A stretch of DNA of 64,000 bases, from NCBI RefSeq assembly GCF_000004825.1, contig NW_008805068.1, positions 248,001 to 312,000 of the forward strand, given 5' to 3'. Positions 49,543 to 60,465 of this stretch are shown here, piece after piece. Origin of the DNA: Heterostelium album PN500. Its lineage: Eukaryota > Evosea > Eumycetozoa > Acytosteliales > Acytosteliaceae. Positions within the stretch are counted from its first letter, which is position 1. Every line of letters starts with the position of its first letter. A program made the translations under genes and the position numbers. The notes beneath the pieces were generated by a model. The model was not told where the DNA came from, made no database searches, and saw nothing but the letters and a program-made list of their open reading frames with translations.

Positions 49543-49678
49543 AACAATGCCTCGATGGAACCAGTTTCATAGTGTCAGAATACTTGCTTTTTTGGATATT
49601 TTTTTTTGTTTTTGTTGTTTTTTTTGACAGATTCAAGACCATTAACACCAGAAGAATGGGAACAATGTGCAAAAAAAT
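49543..49678 (+). CDS. possible micro-gene, 24 residues
   Basis: ATG follows a long A run and ACAATAACA, the classic start context here. MPRWNQFH leads to a possible GTGTCA donor; a T-rich segment ends in TTTGACAG, after which SRPLTPEEWEQCAKK runs to TAA. The donor is weak, and no family is recognised. The C-terminal exon looks protein-like, but a remnant or chance frame is equally possible. Confidence 0.2.
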
Positions 49679-50696
49679 AAAATAGATTTTTCTTGAAAAA
49701 ACCCCCCGTTGGGTGACAACATAAGATCATTGTGAATTTTGAATAGATGATGGAGTTTTCATAACTCCTCATGATAAGATTAACAGTTCTGGTGCTATGA
49801 TAGAATATTCCATCAGAGCGATTCTACAAATACTATTGGATCCTTTTTGAACATTCGATAGATAGTTCAACTTAAACATCAGCAAAAAACAATAAAAAAT
49901 CATGAAACCACTTATTTTTAGATTGATCTACGTTCTATTGGGAAAATCTGATCAACGATGGAATAAATAAATAGAATTAAATTATATTATTATCTTAATA
50001 ATTTCAGTTCCAATACCAAAAACGACATTTAAAATTTTTTTCAACCTATCTCTCTTATTTTTCTTAAGAAAAATATCATGAAATATCTATGTAATAGTTT
50101 TTCTCTTTTACTCTTTACTTTTAATTTTACAACTTTTTTATTATTCCAATAATGATTTATACTTGGTGTTGTCATAGAATGATAGAACAAACATCTTTAC
50201 AAACACTTCTTTCTTAACATCTTAATTATTAATTAAAAATAAATGACCTGGTTACATTTCATTAAATATCTTAATTTAACGAATTCGTATAAATATCAAT
50301 GATCATGTAATTACTAATTAAACATTTTAATGTCTTAAAACACATTAATGAAATCATAGGCTAGGAAGAACAGATATTTTTTTGTTTTTTTTTTAAAAAA
50401 AAGATATTGTTGGGGGTTTGTTTATTTGGAGTTTATTTGTTATATGTTTTATAAATTAATAGTTTGTTAGCTATAAGATTTGCACTATTAAATTTAAATA
50501 GTGATCAAATAAAAATAACTAGTAACTAAGGTGAATTGGTTTGGTTTAGTTTAGTTATTGTATTTAGGTTTGAATAAATAATAATAATAATAATAATCGG
50601 ATTTAAATAGTTTGTTATGTTTTGTTTTGATTAGATGGATAGATATACATTTGAAATTAAAAGTAGTAATAATAGATAAAGGTTAATTTTATCTAA

Positions 50697-52516
50697 TTAT
50701 TCTCTACTTGAATCCGATAGCTGTGAGTAATTATCTTTGTTATCGGCGGTGTTATTTGATTTGCAAGCTCTAACAATCTTGATGATAATGAACGATCCAA
50801 TGAATATTCCACCGATCGCACCTAGAATAATGACAAATATCTTCCAAAGTGCAAGATCTGGTGCATCTTCTTTGTTAAACTTGATAGTAACCATCTTCTC
50901 ATAATATATAGTTTGATATGCACGATTACTAACACCTCCATTCAATACCTGTGTAACTTCAAACTACAAAGTAGAAAAACCGATTGTTAATAAGTTGTCT
51001 ACAGAGTGAGTATAAACTAACAGCTGTTAACTTAACTTACCTTTCCTTCTATTTGTTTTGCACCTATAAGGTTAATCGATGTCGATGGTGTTATTGCTGC
51101 GTCAACGGAGAAGTAGAGACCACCTTCGAGTACGACGTCACCGGTGACTGTGATGAACGTTACGTTGACACCGGGCAGTACACCGATGTTCTTCATGTAG
51201 AGGTTGGATCTGTCCGAGCTCTGTGTGTAGTTTGACGAGATGTTGAAGTAGTTGTTCTCGTTGGCCAGTTGCAGCACTCCACCCTCGTGGTAGAGTGAAC
51301 CGGTCAGTGTAGTTTGGTTGACAGTGAGTGTGCCGTTCTCCAGGAAGACGTCACCAACAACCGATGCACCGGCATAGAATTTCGATGAGTGTGACTTTAG
51401 CACTAGTCCAGCGGTACCGACAACAACCGATGTCTTTGCGTTGTTGCTGTTTGGCTCGGCGTAGAGATAGCCGTCTATGCTAATGCCACCGAGTGGTCCG
51501 ACTTGACATTGATTCAAAACGGTGAGTGACGCATTCGGTGCAATGTAGATATCGGTATTGTTGATACTGGCAGTGCCAAAGGTGATGTCTTCACCGACGA
51601 TCTCTATTACCAACGACATTGTACTGCTACCGCTATTGCTTGTATTCTGTTGAATGTTCAAGTTGTTGATGCTTACTGTGTTGTCGAGTTGGATGATACT
51701 GTCTTTCCAGAGGGTACCGCTCATCTCTGACAACTGTGACGCGCCACCAACATACAAGTCGACAAAGTGACTGAGAACCAGTGTCGCCGTTGGATCCATT
51801 GCTAGTTTCTGAGTGATCTTGGCTGTTCCTGTGAGAGTCAACATTGAATTCGTACCGATTGTTATTAGCGGTGCAGATAGCGATTGTTCGACTGTCATCG
51901 CACTCCACGTGCCAAGCGAGACGGGGTCGGGCGCCTGGTTGTCGACGTGCAGGTTGTCGACAAACAACGAACCACCTTCGTATACCAATAGCGTGCTGTT
52001 TGCATCGATTGTTATATTGGTCGCTCTGACGATTGTGTTGTCTTGAAGTTCGAGTGTTGCTCCCGATGCCAAGTCGATGCTCGACGCCTGTGTCTCGTTG
52101 TTCACAACGAACAGAGTGACATCACCGACAACCGATATCGATGAAACCGCCAGTGTCGATATCGATGTATTGCTATTAGAGGAGAAACGATCAACTACAA
52201 TATATTGTTTATGCAGACTGCTGTTCGGTGTTGTATAGTCGATGATTGCCACGTTGCCAATGGACGGAACGACGCCGCCACGCCACAAACTCGCATTTTC
52301 AAATCGACAAATACCAATCTCTCCACAATCTATTTCACTATTAAAGTATATTTCTACACTGTTATTACCATTTCTATTGTTATTGTTATTTATTATTGCA
52401 GTTTTCGCATCTACCGATTTTATTGATGATGCAGCTGATGTTGTTGTTACAATGACAATTGAAAATATACCCAATAATAAAATGATATTAGATATATTAA
52501 GATTATATTGATACAT
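50697..52516 (-). CDS. type I membrane glycoprotein, predicted beta-helix ectodomain
   Basis: Two exons, 51041-52516 and 50697-50963, encode 580 residues. The N-terminus is a signal peptide (IILLLGIFSIVIVTTTSAA). The ectodomain starts SLWRGGVVPSIGNVAIID and then repeats short Val/Leu/Asn-rich turns (TLTVNQTTLTGSLYHEGG), as in a right-handed beta-helix, with many NxS/T sites. A single transmembrane helix (IFVIILGAIGGIFIGSFI) near the end is followed by a short tail with Lys and Ser. It is probably a cell-surface adhesion or recognition protein of a dictyostelid-type family; no specific homologue is recognised. Confidence 0.75.
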
Positions 52517-53026
52517 TATTTTTTACATAAATATATATTATATCAATATCCTATCTATCTATCTATATCTCTTAAGAATAAATCTATAAAAGCAAAAATA
52601 AAAATAAGATATTATTATTAATTTTTTTAATGTTACAAAAAAAAGTATTTTGAAAAGTGGTGCCCCATTTCTTTGGGGGGAACTTTATATATATTTATAA
52701 TTTATTGGAATTAAAATGATCATTTTTATTTTGTTGTTGTGTGACAAAAGAAACAACAACCTATTGTTAAATAAATTATTAGATTTAATTAATTACCGAT
52801 TCATTTTTGAAAATAAAGCCTTTTCTCTTCAAAACTTTTTTTGGTGATCACTAAAAATATGATCATTTAAGAATTTTCTTGATGTCATTGGAATTGTCGA
52901 TAATAAAATAAAATAAATTAACAAAAAGGAACTTTAATGTTTTAGAAATATGTGATTTTAGTTAAAATCTATTTTAAATAATAATTGAATGAGTAAAAGT
53001 TTTTTTCATCAAAATATCAAAATTAT
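52517..53026. other. intergenic, promoter side of the type I protein
   Basis: AT-rich, with one GC hairpin CCCC-ATTTCTTT-GGGG near 52663-52678. No gene is visible. Confidence 0.4.
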
Positions 53027-53435
53027 ATGAAATGTTATTGGCAAAAGGTTCAACTTACGCAATACATCAACCAAACTAAACAACATTTAGACGTGTTTGA
53101 AAAGATAAAAGATAGAGTTAACAATAGTATTATAGATGAATCACATCGTTGGTTTATTATTTCTTCGATTTTCTCATCAAACTAGCTATATAGGGTTACC
53201 AATCAATTATGATACAAAAGAGTTAATCTCAGGTTTTCTAACAGAGAATAGAACAGTTAATATTATAAATCTGACAGATGCTATCAAAATAGAAACCAAT
53301 ATCCAAAGGAAAGAGGTTCTTCAACACCTGCAAGCATACAACTACCTTTGTGAGGAGCAGTTAACATCTTCTTGCTTGACTAAAGATATGATTCTAAATA
53401 TATATTATATTAATAGATGTGAATCAAATTTTTAG
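53027..53435 (+). CDS. doubtful small gene or pseudogene in two frames
   Basis: Frame one starts MKCYWQKVQLTQYINQT and continues to RVNNSIIDESHRW before a stop. A second frame, from about 53199, reads LPINYDTKELISGFLTEN ... EVLQHLQAYNYL to a stop at 53435. An intron from GTTGGT (53150) to ATATAG (53198) would join them in phase, but the donor is weak; otherwise a frameshift separates them. The second half has helix-turn-helix-like spacing. Nothing is recognised. It converges with the GH18-like gene 25 bp away. Confidence 0.35.
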
Positions 53436-53460
53436 AAACTCTGTGGCAAATTTTTTTTAT

Positions 53461-54399
53461 TTAATTTCCCAAGAATGCTTGTGAACCTTGTTCAATACCT
53501 GAACAATTATCACAACATTGGTTTGGACCTTGACATCCAGCAGCCCAGAAATTGATTCCACGAGTAGAGTTGGAAGTGACCCAGTCGATTGCACCTTGTA
53601 AAACGGTATTTTGGTAGGTGTTACAGATTGGCGAACCGTCGCAACTATAGAGATTGACAACGAGCTGTGATGGTTGGATTGGTGCAACTTTCTTGCCTTG
53701 ACCATGAAGGTGTTGCTCCCAGTAGGGAATCGCTTGATCAATTGAGGTGTAAGGACCGCTGCCAACCATTGCATTGATCCAATCGATCTGACCGGCAGCC
53801 AACCATTTCGAAGCATACTCTGAGACTTCAGTGAGGTATCCAGTTCCGGCACCGGTATCTACGGTTAGCAGGGCACTGTCAGAGTTGGTGGAATTCGCTG
53901 GAATCAACTGACGGTATGTCGAAACAAAGGTGTCGATCAATGGCACCGACTTGGCACCTTCGTAGTCGATTTCGATTCCCACTGAGTAGTTGAGTGCAAT
54001 GAGTGCTGCGTTTTTGGCGAGGGTTACGGGATCTGTAGAGAGAGCGGTATTCCATGCACCTACCCAGGTGGCACCACCAATGGAGAATTGAACACTGATA
54101 CCCTTCGATTGGAGATACTGGACTGTCGAGTGATTGATTGCTTTGGGAACGGCGTCCAAACCCTCTTGAAGAACCTTTACTGGATTGAGGAATGCAAATA
54201 CCAACAAGTTGAACGATGGTTTGCCATCGCCACGGTCGACAATCCAATCAAACTCGGAAATAGGTACCTCTTGATGCCACAGACAATAGTCAAGACCACA
54301 ATGCCATATACCATAGATTTTAGTTAAATCTGCAGTGGTTGAGTTTGAAACACTTGCAAATGATAATATACACAATAATAATGTAATAAATAATTTCAT
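53461..54399 (-). CDS. secreted GH18-like (chitinase-type) glycosidase
   Basis: Single exon, 312 residues, with signal peptide MKLFITLLLCILSFASV. The barrel shows KIYGIWHCGLDY (strand 1), GISVQFSIGGATW (the SxGG strand) and VGIEIDYEG, the counterpart of DGxDxDxE. The final Glu, the GH18 proton donor, and the Asp two before it are present, while the first Asp positions are replaced. A Cys-rich end (AAGCQGPNQCCDNCSG) probably forms disulfides. It may cleave chitin or bacterial or slime polysaccharides outside the cell, although the altered motif leaves activity open. Confidence 0.85.
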   Translation of the reverse strand: MKLFITLLLCILSFASVSNSTTADLTKIYGIWHCGLDYCLWHQEVPISEFDWIVDRGDGKPSFNLLVFAFLNPVKVLQEGLDAVPKAINHSTVQYLQSKGISVQFSIGGATWVGAWNTALSTDPVTLAKNAALIALNYSVGIEIDYEGAKSVPLIDTFVSTYRQLIPANSTNSDSALLTVDTGAGTGYLTEVSEYASKWLAAGQIDWINAMVGSGPYTSIDQAIPYWEQHLHGQGKKVAPIQPSQLVVNLYSCDGSPICNTYQNTVLQGAIDWVTSNSTRGINFWAAGCQGPNQCCDNCSGIEQGSQAFLGN

Positions 54400-55837
54400 T
54401 TCAAAATAAATAAAGATAGAGATAGATAAATATGTACAATTTAAAATAAAAACAAGAATTGTTTAATATTGAGGAGTTGGTTAACCCATTATTTATAGTT
54501 TGTCTTCCGTACCAAAAATAAAAGAAAAAAGAAATTTAAGAATAGAGAAAGATACTATTTATCGGGTTGAAACCATTGATAATTATTTACGGGATGCATA
54601 ACAGTGTTTGTTGTGATTTGAAAATGGTTCAGTGATCATAACATTGAGTGCCCTGATGAAATTTAAAAAAAAACCAAAACCAAAAGAAAAAGAAAAATCC
54701 AGATCTTATTTTGAAAAGGTATTGGGGAAAGGTTATAACCTTTTAGGAATGGAAACAATTGCAATTCAATCAAAATAACAGTACCACCACTTCGCAATGT
54801 TAAAAACTATATTAGTAGTAGCAAAAAAATAACAATTACTTCCAATATCTTCAATATGTGAAGATTTTTAATTGATCAAATAACAAACACCACAATTCCA
54901 ATACCATTACCATCGATTGATTTTAAATATCTTTTCAAAAAGCACAGAAAGTAAGAATCTTTTTTTTAAATATTAAATCAAGAGTTTAAGAGTTTTCCAA
55001 ATATTAATCTAATTTATTTAAAAATAATTAATTTTAGAAATTTTTTCTTTCATTTGATTAAAAATTTTCATCCATTGTTGAAACATTATTATTAATCATT
55101 AATTTCACAAACAAATTAAAAAAAGATTTAATAAATATTTAAAAAAAATAAAAATGATTGCAAATGATCATATAAATTACGAAATCCCTTACCCAAATTT
55201 TTTTTTAAAATTTAATTAAATTTGATTTTTATTTTTTTTATATTAAATTTTTTGGGTTTTTTGACCAAAGAGTAATAAAATGACTAAAAACAGTAAGTTG
55301 ATTCTCATAATTTTTTTTCATTTCAGAGGCTTAATTTCGCCCATTAAGATAGTATCTATAGATATCTTTATAATTATAATACAACTTATATATTATTATA
55401 TAGTTATATAGTTTATAATATAATAGATTATCATATAATATTATTCTTTTAAAAGAATTTAAAAAAATTATTAAAATACAACAACACACACACAACCAGT
55501 CAATCAGATACATAGCACATCATCAAAAGACAACAAAACAAAACGAATTCGACAGTTTCAAAGTGCACTTCACAAAATATATTCATTTAGAGAAATAAGT
55601 TTTAATTGATTTTAAAATCTTAAAAGTAGTCAATATTGTTTATGTTATTTATTTTTTTAGATAAACAATAAAGTTATTTTTTTTTCTTTTGTTTTTCTTT
55701 ATTTTTTATATATATTATTTTTTTAATATTTTATATTATTTATATATTTTTTTGTATAATAAAGTAATAAGTTAATTATTTAGTTAGTTAATTCATTATT
55801 GTGTAGGAATAACGTTAGTGGACATATAATTTTAGAA
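54400..55837. other. 1.4-kb intergenic stretch between divergent genes
   Basis: It separates the starts of the GH18-like gene (minus) and LARP1 (plus), so both promoters lie here. Very AT-rich with many T runs. No coding or RNA element was recognised. Confidence 0.4.
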
Positions 55838-58015
55838 ATGGAATCTTCATCAACAACAACAATAAATAATCAAAAGATTGGAAAGTTCTTTGGTCAAAAA
55901 GTACCAAAAGAACAAACAATCAATAACAACAACAACAACAACAATAATCAAGAAGAATCAATTAATACTCCTACCATCAATGATTTAATCATTCAACAAA
56001 TGTAAGTATAATTAGTTTAGTTAATTGCCGTCTTTTTTTCAAACAAATTATTAATAGTTTTTTTGTTTTTCTTCACTTTTCCTAAAGTTAATTTTTATTT
56101 TAGTATTGAAAATCTATGTCGTGATGTATATCTTAGATGTAATATGGATGAGAATGGATGGATTGCTTTATCATTTATCTCAAAGTTCAACCGTATGAAG
56201 TCGTTCGATATGAAGGATATCGTGGAGAGTGTTGCGCTGTCTGAGGTCGTCGAGTTGAACGAGGACAACACTGCCATTCGTTTGGCGAGTGAGAAGCGTA
56301 CCATGTGGATCCTGACCGACGATATGAAGCGAGGATTCCAATATGGATTGTCGAGAGTCGAGTTGGAACCAACACCGGTGCCAACACCCGACGAGAATGG
56401 CGGATGGGTGACTGTCACCTCGAAGAAACACAACCTGCCACTCAAGAGAGATCAATCGATTGATGACTCCATCAAGAATCTCGCTCAAGAGGAACCGATG
56501 TTTGCTCTTGAAGATGAAGATCAAGATAATGACGAACACGAATCGGAAGTAAACAGTCCAGCTGCCAACAACAACAACGCATCACCCGATTTCTTTAGTA
56601 AGGAACGTAGAGATTTCGATAAGAGAATAGTATCTGAGGAAGAACAAGAGCAAGAAGAGGAAGAGGACGAGAATGAATCATCTACTTTTGAGGAGGTTGA
56701 TTCCGATCATAAGGAGGTTTTCGGCGACGAGCAATCTGAAGAGGAACAATCCGAAGATGAGGATTTCGATCAGGATGACGAAAGCACTCTTGACGAGTTG
56801 TTCAGTAAATTGATTATCGTCACTCAATCGCCATATAAAAAGAAAGGAAAATCAAGCAACAGAAAAGGATTCTCCAATGAAATCGCATCGATGATCAACG
56901 ATGGTCTTTACTTTTACGAGCAGGATCTCAAGAGAAAGAAAGTTCAACAACCAAAGAACTATGCAACTGTCACTATTGCTCCATCGACATCGACATCATC
57001 AACCAAGGTCAACAAACCAACTACAACAGCTACAACCAATAGCAACAGCAGCAATAATTCAGCTGTCTCCAAAGTTAGAGATCAACCAACTCGTCTCTAT
57101 TCACCAAAGGTCAAGAAGGAAGGACCACCAGTCGGTTGGATTATGGCTCCCACCTCTGAGGATGCCGCTCCCACACCAAGTCCAAGCGAACCATACTTGC
57201 TCAGCGCACATCCACTTCCCAAGAAGTTGGCAGCTGCCGGCTCGTCGTACGACGGCAAGGAGATTCCTTACTTCCAGCATCCATCGCACGAACTTCTCCA
57301 AGACAATGGTTTCATGCAACACAAATACGACAAGTTCCGTTCCAAGTGTCTCAAAGATCGTAAGCGTCTCGGTATCGGTCAATCGACAGAGATGAACACT
57401 CTCTTCCGTTTCTGGTCGCACTTCCTTCGTGATCATTTCAACACCAAGATGTACACCGAGTTCAAACAGGTCGCTCTCGAAGACGCCAAACACAACTTTA
57501 GATACGGATTGGAATGTATCTTTAGATTCCTCAGCTACGGTCTCGAGAAGAAGTACCGTGCCGACATCTACCACGACTTCCAGTCGCTCACACTCCAGGA
57601 CTACCACGACGGCTACGTCTATGGACTCGAGAAGTTCTGGGCATACCTCAAATTCAGAAAAGACCGTACCAAGCTCGAGATTGTTCCGGAGCTCCAACAG
57701 CTGTTGAACAAGTTTAGATCGATCGAAGACTTCCGTGCCTACGAGAAGTCAATGAAGCCATCGACTTCACCACTGCCACGTTACAACAGCTTCCACCATC
57801 AAAACACCAAACACCAACAACAAAATCAACAACATCAATCATTATCATCTTCTTCTTCCAACTCAAATAACAACAACAACAACAACTCTCAATCCAGCTA
57901 TGGAAACAGAAGAGTACAGAGGAAACCATCCTCATCTACTTCTCAGGCCTCCTGGACCACCAAGCATCAGCAGATCGGTGGATCCGAGTCCTACACCAAA
58001 AATGGCCACCATTAA
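55838..58015 (+). CDS. larp1: LARP1, La-motif and DM15-repeat RNA-binding protein
   Basis: Exons 55838-56001 and 56104-58015 give 691 residues with canonical splice sites. The La motif reads [19 protein letters not shown] and [14 protein letters not shown]. Three DM15 repeats lie at about residues 451-574 ([57 protein letters not shown]). An acidic middle and a Gln/Asn/Ser-rich tail surround them. LARP1 binds mRNA 5' ends and poly(A) and links TOR signalling to translation of ribosomal protein mRNAs. The intron's last bases encode NFYFS in frame with IENL, the family's YYFS, but the canonical acceptor removes it; see findings. Confidence 0.9.
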
Positions 58016-58304
58016 TAACATTTTGAATTGGAAGACAAGATGTTATTACATTAGTATTAAATATGATGATTTTGAACAAACAACAACACCACCAACAACA
58101 CTTTTCAAACACTCACCTTCAACAACAACAACAACAACTACAACAACAATTTTTAAAGAACTAACAAAAAATAATAATAATTATCATCAATCAATGATTA
58201 TTACAAAAATGATTATCATGATAATCGATAAAAATAAAGTATGGTTAATTGATAGAATGAATATTAAGAGAAATGTACTCTGTCTTTTTCTTTGAATTAT
58301 TTTA

Positions 58305-59840
58305 TTATCTATAATGATCAGCTAGACTAAGATTCAAATGAGAGAAATGAACGATAATGAGTTCTGCCAATTCTTTGAATCCATGAGAAATTAAAGAATC
58401 AATGATACCATTCATTTCATTGGTGGTTCTGTCAACCGGTACTTTGTCGATTAAGTATTTAACTACATCTTCTTGACAGTTGGAAACTGCTAGTTGTAAT
58501 GCATAGAATAGTGTATCCGTTGGAATCTTACTGTCTTTATCGGTTGATTCATATAGATACTTTAGGATATCGAGTTGACCTGTCTGTGCAGCCGTCTTTG
58601 TGAATTGTCTGATGTGGTGCGACATCGGTATATTATTGAGTTCCACCAAGTACTTAAAGATAGCGGTGTGTCGATTCTCCAGTGCACCATTCAGTCCGAC
58701 GATTGTAAACTTCTTCCGATTGATTCGTCCGAGATGTTTAACAACATTGAAATGTCCGTTGGTTGCAGCGGCATCGATTGCCTTCACTGTATATCCTTCT
58801 TTTCTACACTGGTAGAGGTATTTCACTATGAGAAGATGTCCCTCTGCTGCGGCGCGATCGATGGCATCGGTGGTTGCCGTCAGTCGCGGATAGTGAAAAT
58901 CAATGTACGACACCGTCTCAAAGTGTCCGTTAGCCGACGCGCTATTAATGGCAGTGGAACCGGTTGGCTCCACTCCAATCGTTCCCAAATATTTAATCAC
59001 ATCAAGTTTACCGCTCGATGCAGCACAATCAAACATTCTCGCCAGATACTTGCTCCCCAGCTCCCCGTTGATCGCCATCAGATATCTCAGAACCTCTTCG
59101 CTTCCGGCCAACGCAGCGCCAATGAAAGCATTCTGACTGGGCACGGATATCGAGTTTTCATAGAGATACTTTACGACCTGGAGATGTCCACGACTGGCAG
59201 CGCCATCGGAGATAGTATGTCGGTTGTCACTGTTGTATTTGTAGCCGTATTGATAGAGGAAATTCAGTGCATCCAAGTGTCCGTTCATCGCTGCCAAGTG
59301 GACAGCGGTGTCGGTGTAACTAACGACTCCGCCACGACCACGCGTCTCGCCATGAAAGTATTGGAGCAACTCGATATTTCCGATTTCCGAGGCAGCGTCT
59401 ATCACGTGACACGATAGATTGAACAACTCTCTACAGAGCGAGTAGATTACTTTGACCAAGTTGGAATCTATCTGACCGAGACCTTTGACAATCGGCTTGC
59501 AATTGCTAGCAGCGATCATAGTACAATTGGTTCTCAGCCAATCGTAACCATGTTTTTTATATTTATCTCTGATCAAGTGGAAATAACCATTCTCTGCTAT
59601 CCATTTTAAATCTATTTCTGCATATCTCTTGATTACCAATGGTTTTTGTTTGGGAGCAAACGTCAAAGTAACTGTTGTACAAGTACTACCACCACTTCTC
59701 TTATTATTCTTACTATAATCAAAGTTTGATCTTATCACTTGCCAAATATATTTATTACTTAATACTCTTCTTAATGCCTGTTGTTTTCTAATTATATCAT
59801 CTTCATCATTCTCATTATAAATATCAACATTATTCTCCAT
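58305..59840 (-). CDS. ankyrin-repeat protein of the expanded dictyostelid type
   Basis: Single exon, 511 residues. The N-terminal part (NKYIWQVIRSNFDY, WIAENGYFHLIRDKY) is typical of this large amoebal family. About nine ankyrin repeats follow, for example HLAAMNGHLDALNFLYQYG, AASRGHLQVVKYLYEN, AAAEGHLLIVKYLYQ and AATNGHFNVVKHLG. There is no signal peptide, membrane helix or second domain. Such proteins are thought to be binding scaffolds; the partner is unknown. GC-rich codons inside an AT-rich neighbourhood suggest selection on the coding sequence. Confidence 0.88.
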   Translation of the reverse strand: MENNVDIYNENDEDDIIRKQQALRRVLSNKYIWQVIRSNFDYSKNNKRSGGSTCTTVTLTFAPKQKPLVIKRYAEIDLKWIAENGYFHLIRDKYKKHGYDWLRTNCTMIAASNCKPIVKGLGQIDSNLVKVIYSLCRELFNLSCHVIDAASEIGNIELLQYFHGETRGRGGVVSYTDTAVHLAAMNGHLDALNFLYQYGYKYNSDNRHTISDGAASRGHLQVVKYLYENSISVPSQNAFIGAALAGSEEVLRYLMAINGELGSKYLARMFDCAASSGKLDVIKYLGTIGVEPTGSTAINSASANGHFETVSYIDFHYPRLTATTDAIDRAAAEGHLLIVKYLYQCRKEGYTVKAIDAAATNGHFNVVKHLGRINRKKFTIVGLNGALENRHTAIFKYLVELNNIPMSHHIRQFTKTAAQTGQLDILKYLYESTDKDSKIPTDTLFYALQLAVSNCQEDVVKYLIDKVPVDRTTNEMNGIIDSLISHGFKELAELIIVHFSHLNLSLADHYR

Positions 59841-60465
59841 TTAAATACTATTATTATTATAATAACAATTAATTTATTATTTCTATTTTTGATTACTATT
59901 AGTAAGATTTATAATATATAATTAAAAACAAGTTTGTTTACATTTTGTATTGTTGTTGTTTTTTGCTTCCACCCAATAATTGTTTACATTGAAAAGCAAC
60001 ATACACAAGTGCCACCTTTAAAAAAGTGTGAATGTAAAAAAAAATGGAAATTAAAAATAAATAAACATCGGTGATTCACCAACTTTATAGATTTAGTTAA
60101 GAAGTAAAGTAAATTGTCAGATACCTATCATGTCTATAAGAATATTTAAGATAGATTTTCATCTCATTCCAATTAATACTTTATGAAGGAGTTTATATAT
60201 AATTTCAATAAAATAACTAAATGTATTTTATAAAATTGATAAACATCAATGAATCTTCTGTGATTATAATCACAGAAGAATAAGATTATAATCCAATTGT
60301 ATTGTACCAATAACTGCGCAATAAATTAAATACTCACTAAAAAAATATATTAAAAAATTAAATGTTATTCGTTTTTAAGATTTTTGGGAAATCGACTCGT
60401 GTAATTATGAGCTCAACCTTTTTTGATTAAATGAATGATTAGCTGCAGCAGATCCTGTATAATCA
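59841..60465. other. divergent spacer with a 26-bp palindrome
   Basis: It lies between the starts of the ankyrin gene (minus) and the RNase II-like gene (plus) and so contains both promoters. AT-rich apart from the palindrome listed separately. Confidence 0.5.
60254..60279. repeat. 26-bp perfect palindrome in a divergent promoter
   Basis: TCTTCTGTGATTA followed by TAATCACAGAAGA forms an exact inverted repeat with no spacer. It is about 190 bp from one start codon and 415 bp from the other. A dimeric regulator site or a cruciform-forming element is plausible. Confidence 0.75.

Larger units (their letters stand above)
49048..50696. other. 1.6-kb intergenic stretch with poly-T/poly-A inverted repeat
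   Basis: Nearly all AT-rich. A T20 run and an A25 run face each other near 49468-49538, followed by a possible micro-gene listed separately. ACCCCCCGTTGGG near 49701 is a rare GC patch. Nothing else is recognised. Confidence 0.4.
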
